The notes under the pieces were generated by a model. It worked only from the letters and a program-made list of their open reading frames with translations. It was not told where the DNA came from and did no database searches. From Zobellia uliginosa (GTDB lineage Bacteria; Bacteroidota; Bacteroidia; Flavobacteriales; Flavobacteriaceae), in NCBI RefSeq assembly GCF_018860745.1, contig NZ_JAHKPY010000002.1, positions 750,618 through 814,617 on the forward strand: 64,000 bases of DNA, given 5' to 3'. Below are positions 63,109 through 64,000 of the stretch, piece after piece; positions within the stretch are counted from its first letter, which is position 1; every line of letters starts with the position of its first letter. The translations under genes and the position numbers were made by a program.

Positions 63109-64000
63109 TCACCCCAATAAAGGCCACTCCCCATATTGCCCTTCTGCTTGTTCTATGACTTCTTTTAAAAGCTTATCTAATTCTGAGAAAGGAACTTTTC
63201 CTCGTAGTTCTTTTTTAACGGCTAAACGTATGGCTGCTCTTGCATTTTCTTTTTTGGTCCAATCTAGCTGAAGGTTTTTCTTTACCGAAGCTACTACGGT
63301 ATGGACTAATTCCTGTACTGGTCCCGCTTCATTTAATATGGCACTATTTGCAGATAATAGATCGTAAAAAGCGAGTTCATCTTCGGTAAGCCCTAGTTCT
63401 TTTGTTCGTTTATCGTCTGCTTTCATCTCATTTGCAATGTCTAGCAAGTGTTTTATTGCAGCAATGGAATCTAAACTGTTCTTGTGGTATTTGCCCAATA
63501 CTTTTTCAAGCTCATCTTTAAGCTTTCTACCTTTTTTAATGTTTTTGCTCATGCGTACTTTCAATTCGTCATTGATGATACGGCGTAACAGTTCTATTTT
63601 AATATTTTCTCCTCCTTTATCCTTTACAATGGCTTGGAAAGAATCATCTACGATAGAAATATCAATCTTATCTAGATTATACATGGCAGCTAAATCTACT
63701 ATAGCTTGCGATTCTAATGATTTGCTGATAAGGTCTTTTATACGGTCATTTTTAGTTCGCTGAGCTCCTGGAGGGTATTTTATTTGTCTTATCCTTTCTC
63801 TAAATTTTTGTACAATGGCAACATCTTCTTGAATTTCCCAAATGCGTTCATCTGAATTGGTCATGGCCATTAACTCACTTAACTTACGTTCTTCCCTCAA
63901 GTAGTTTTCGGTGATCTCATCTGTTCGTAACAATAAATTTAAACCACGAGTAAACCATTGCATTAATTCTGTTTCTTGCATTGATTGTACCACATCCAAT
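63109..64000 (-). CDS. hsdR: Type I restriction enzyme R subunit, C-terminal part (truncated by the window)
   Basis: The 297 visible residues match the helical C-terminal domain (DUF3387-like) of HsdR. Features include LMAMTNSDERIWEIQEDVAI, GENIKIELLRRIINDELKVR, LGLTEDELAFYDLL and the final QYGEWPLLG. The helicase and nuclease domains lie beyond the window edge on the minus-strand upstream side, so only the 3' part is seen. hsdM and hsdS are expected beyond the edge. The frame is open to the last base. Confidence 0.88.
   Translation of the reverse strand, partial: LDVVQSMQETELMQWFTRGLNLLLRTDEITENYLREERKLSELMAMTNSDERIWEIQEDVAIVQKFRERIRQIKYPPGAQRTKNDRIKDLISKSLESQAIVDLAAMYNLDKIDISIVDDSFQAIVKDKGGENIKIELLRRIINDELKVRMSKNIKKGRKLKDELEKVLGKYHKNSLDSIAAIKHLLDIANEMKADDKRTKELGLTEDELAFYDLLSANSAILNEAGPVQELVHTVVASVKKNLQLDWTKKENARAAIRLAVKKELRGKVPFSELDKLLKEVIEQAEGQYGEWPLLG

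Overview
The window looks like a chromosome segment of a marine member of the Flavobacteriaceae (Bacteroidota). The base composition is AT-rich and few genes have a Shine-Dalgarno sequence. Two giant secreted proteins carry type IX secretion (T9SS) C-terminal sorting signals, there is a SusC/SusD pair with its own ECF sigma factor and FecR-type anti-sigma factor, and many products are Cys-anchored lipoproteins. No tRNA, rRNA, CRISPR array or complete insertion sequence was seen.

Layout. 0-7 kb is housekeeping: a PhoH ATPase, purC, an exonuclease/DUF294 signalling pair and a FUSC-type membrane protein. 7-15 kb is signal transduction: a CheB-CheR-PAS histidine kinase flanked by two paralogous single-domain response regulators, then a NarL/LuxR regulator with its TPR sensor kinase. 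15-31 kb is a cell-surface region. It holds a secreted M4 metalloprotease operon, a small outer-membrane barrel protein, two TerB-like proteins and a 2231-residue repeat protein. Both giant T9SS cargo proteins end in the same roughly 200-residue module, and each is followed at once by a paralogous lipoprotein. Two promoters in this region share a duplicated operator and promoter of about 75 bp.

31-39 kb is accessory DNA. A transposase tail at 32.8-33.0 kb borders a run of small minus-strand genes: an HNH nuclease and a frameshifted partner, an ornithine cyclodeaminase/aminotransferase pair, a cupin and two small exported proteins. Long imperfect palindromes with GTTGTGC/GCACAAC-like ends separate these genes. 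The layout resembles integron cassettes without an integrase in view.

39-50 kb concerns molybdenum cofactor and respiratory nitrite ammonification: moeA, a ModE-type regulator, moaE, moaA, a porin, nrfH, nrfA and a fused ResB-CcsA cytochrome c maturation protein. FNR/CRP-like palindromes lie upstream of nrfH and of the porin gene. A decayed nhaA tail follows. 50-54 kb encodes a large outer-membrane protein whose phosphoesterase domain has lost its metal ligands. 54-62.5 kb is a polysaccharide utilisation locus (sigma factor, FecR, SusC, SusD, sulfatase), suggesting uptake and desulfation of a sulfated glycan. The window ends with a remnant of a flavin oxidase and the C-terminal part of a type I restriction HsdR subunit that runs off the edge.

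All identifications come from reading motifs by eye; no database search was made.
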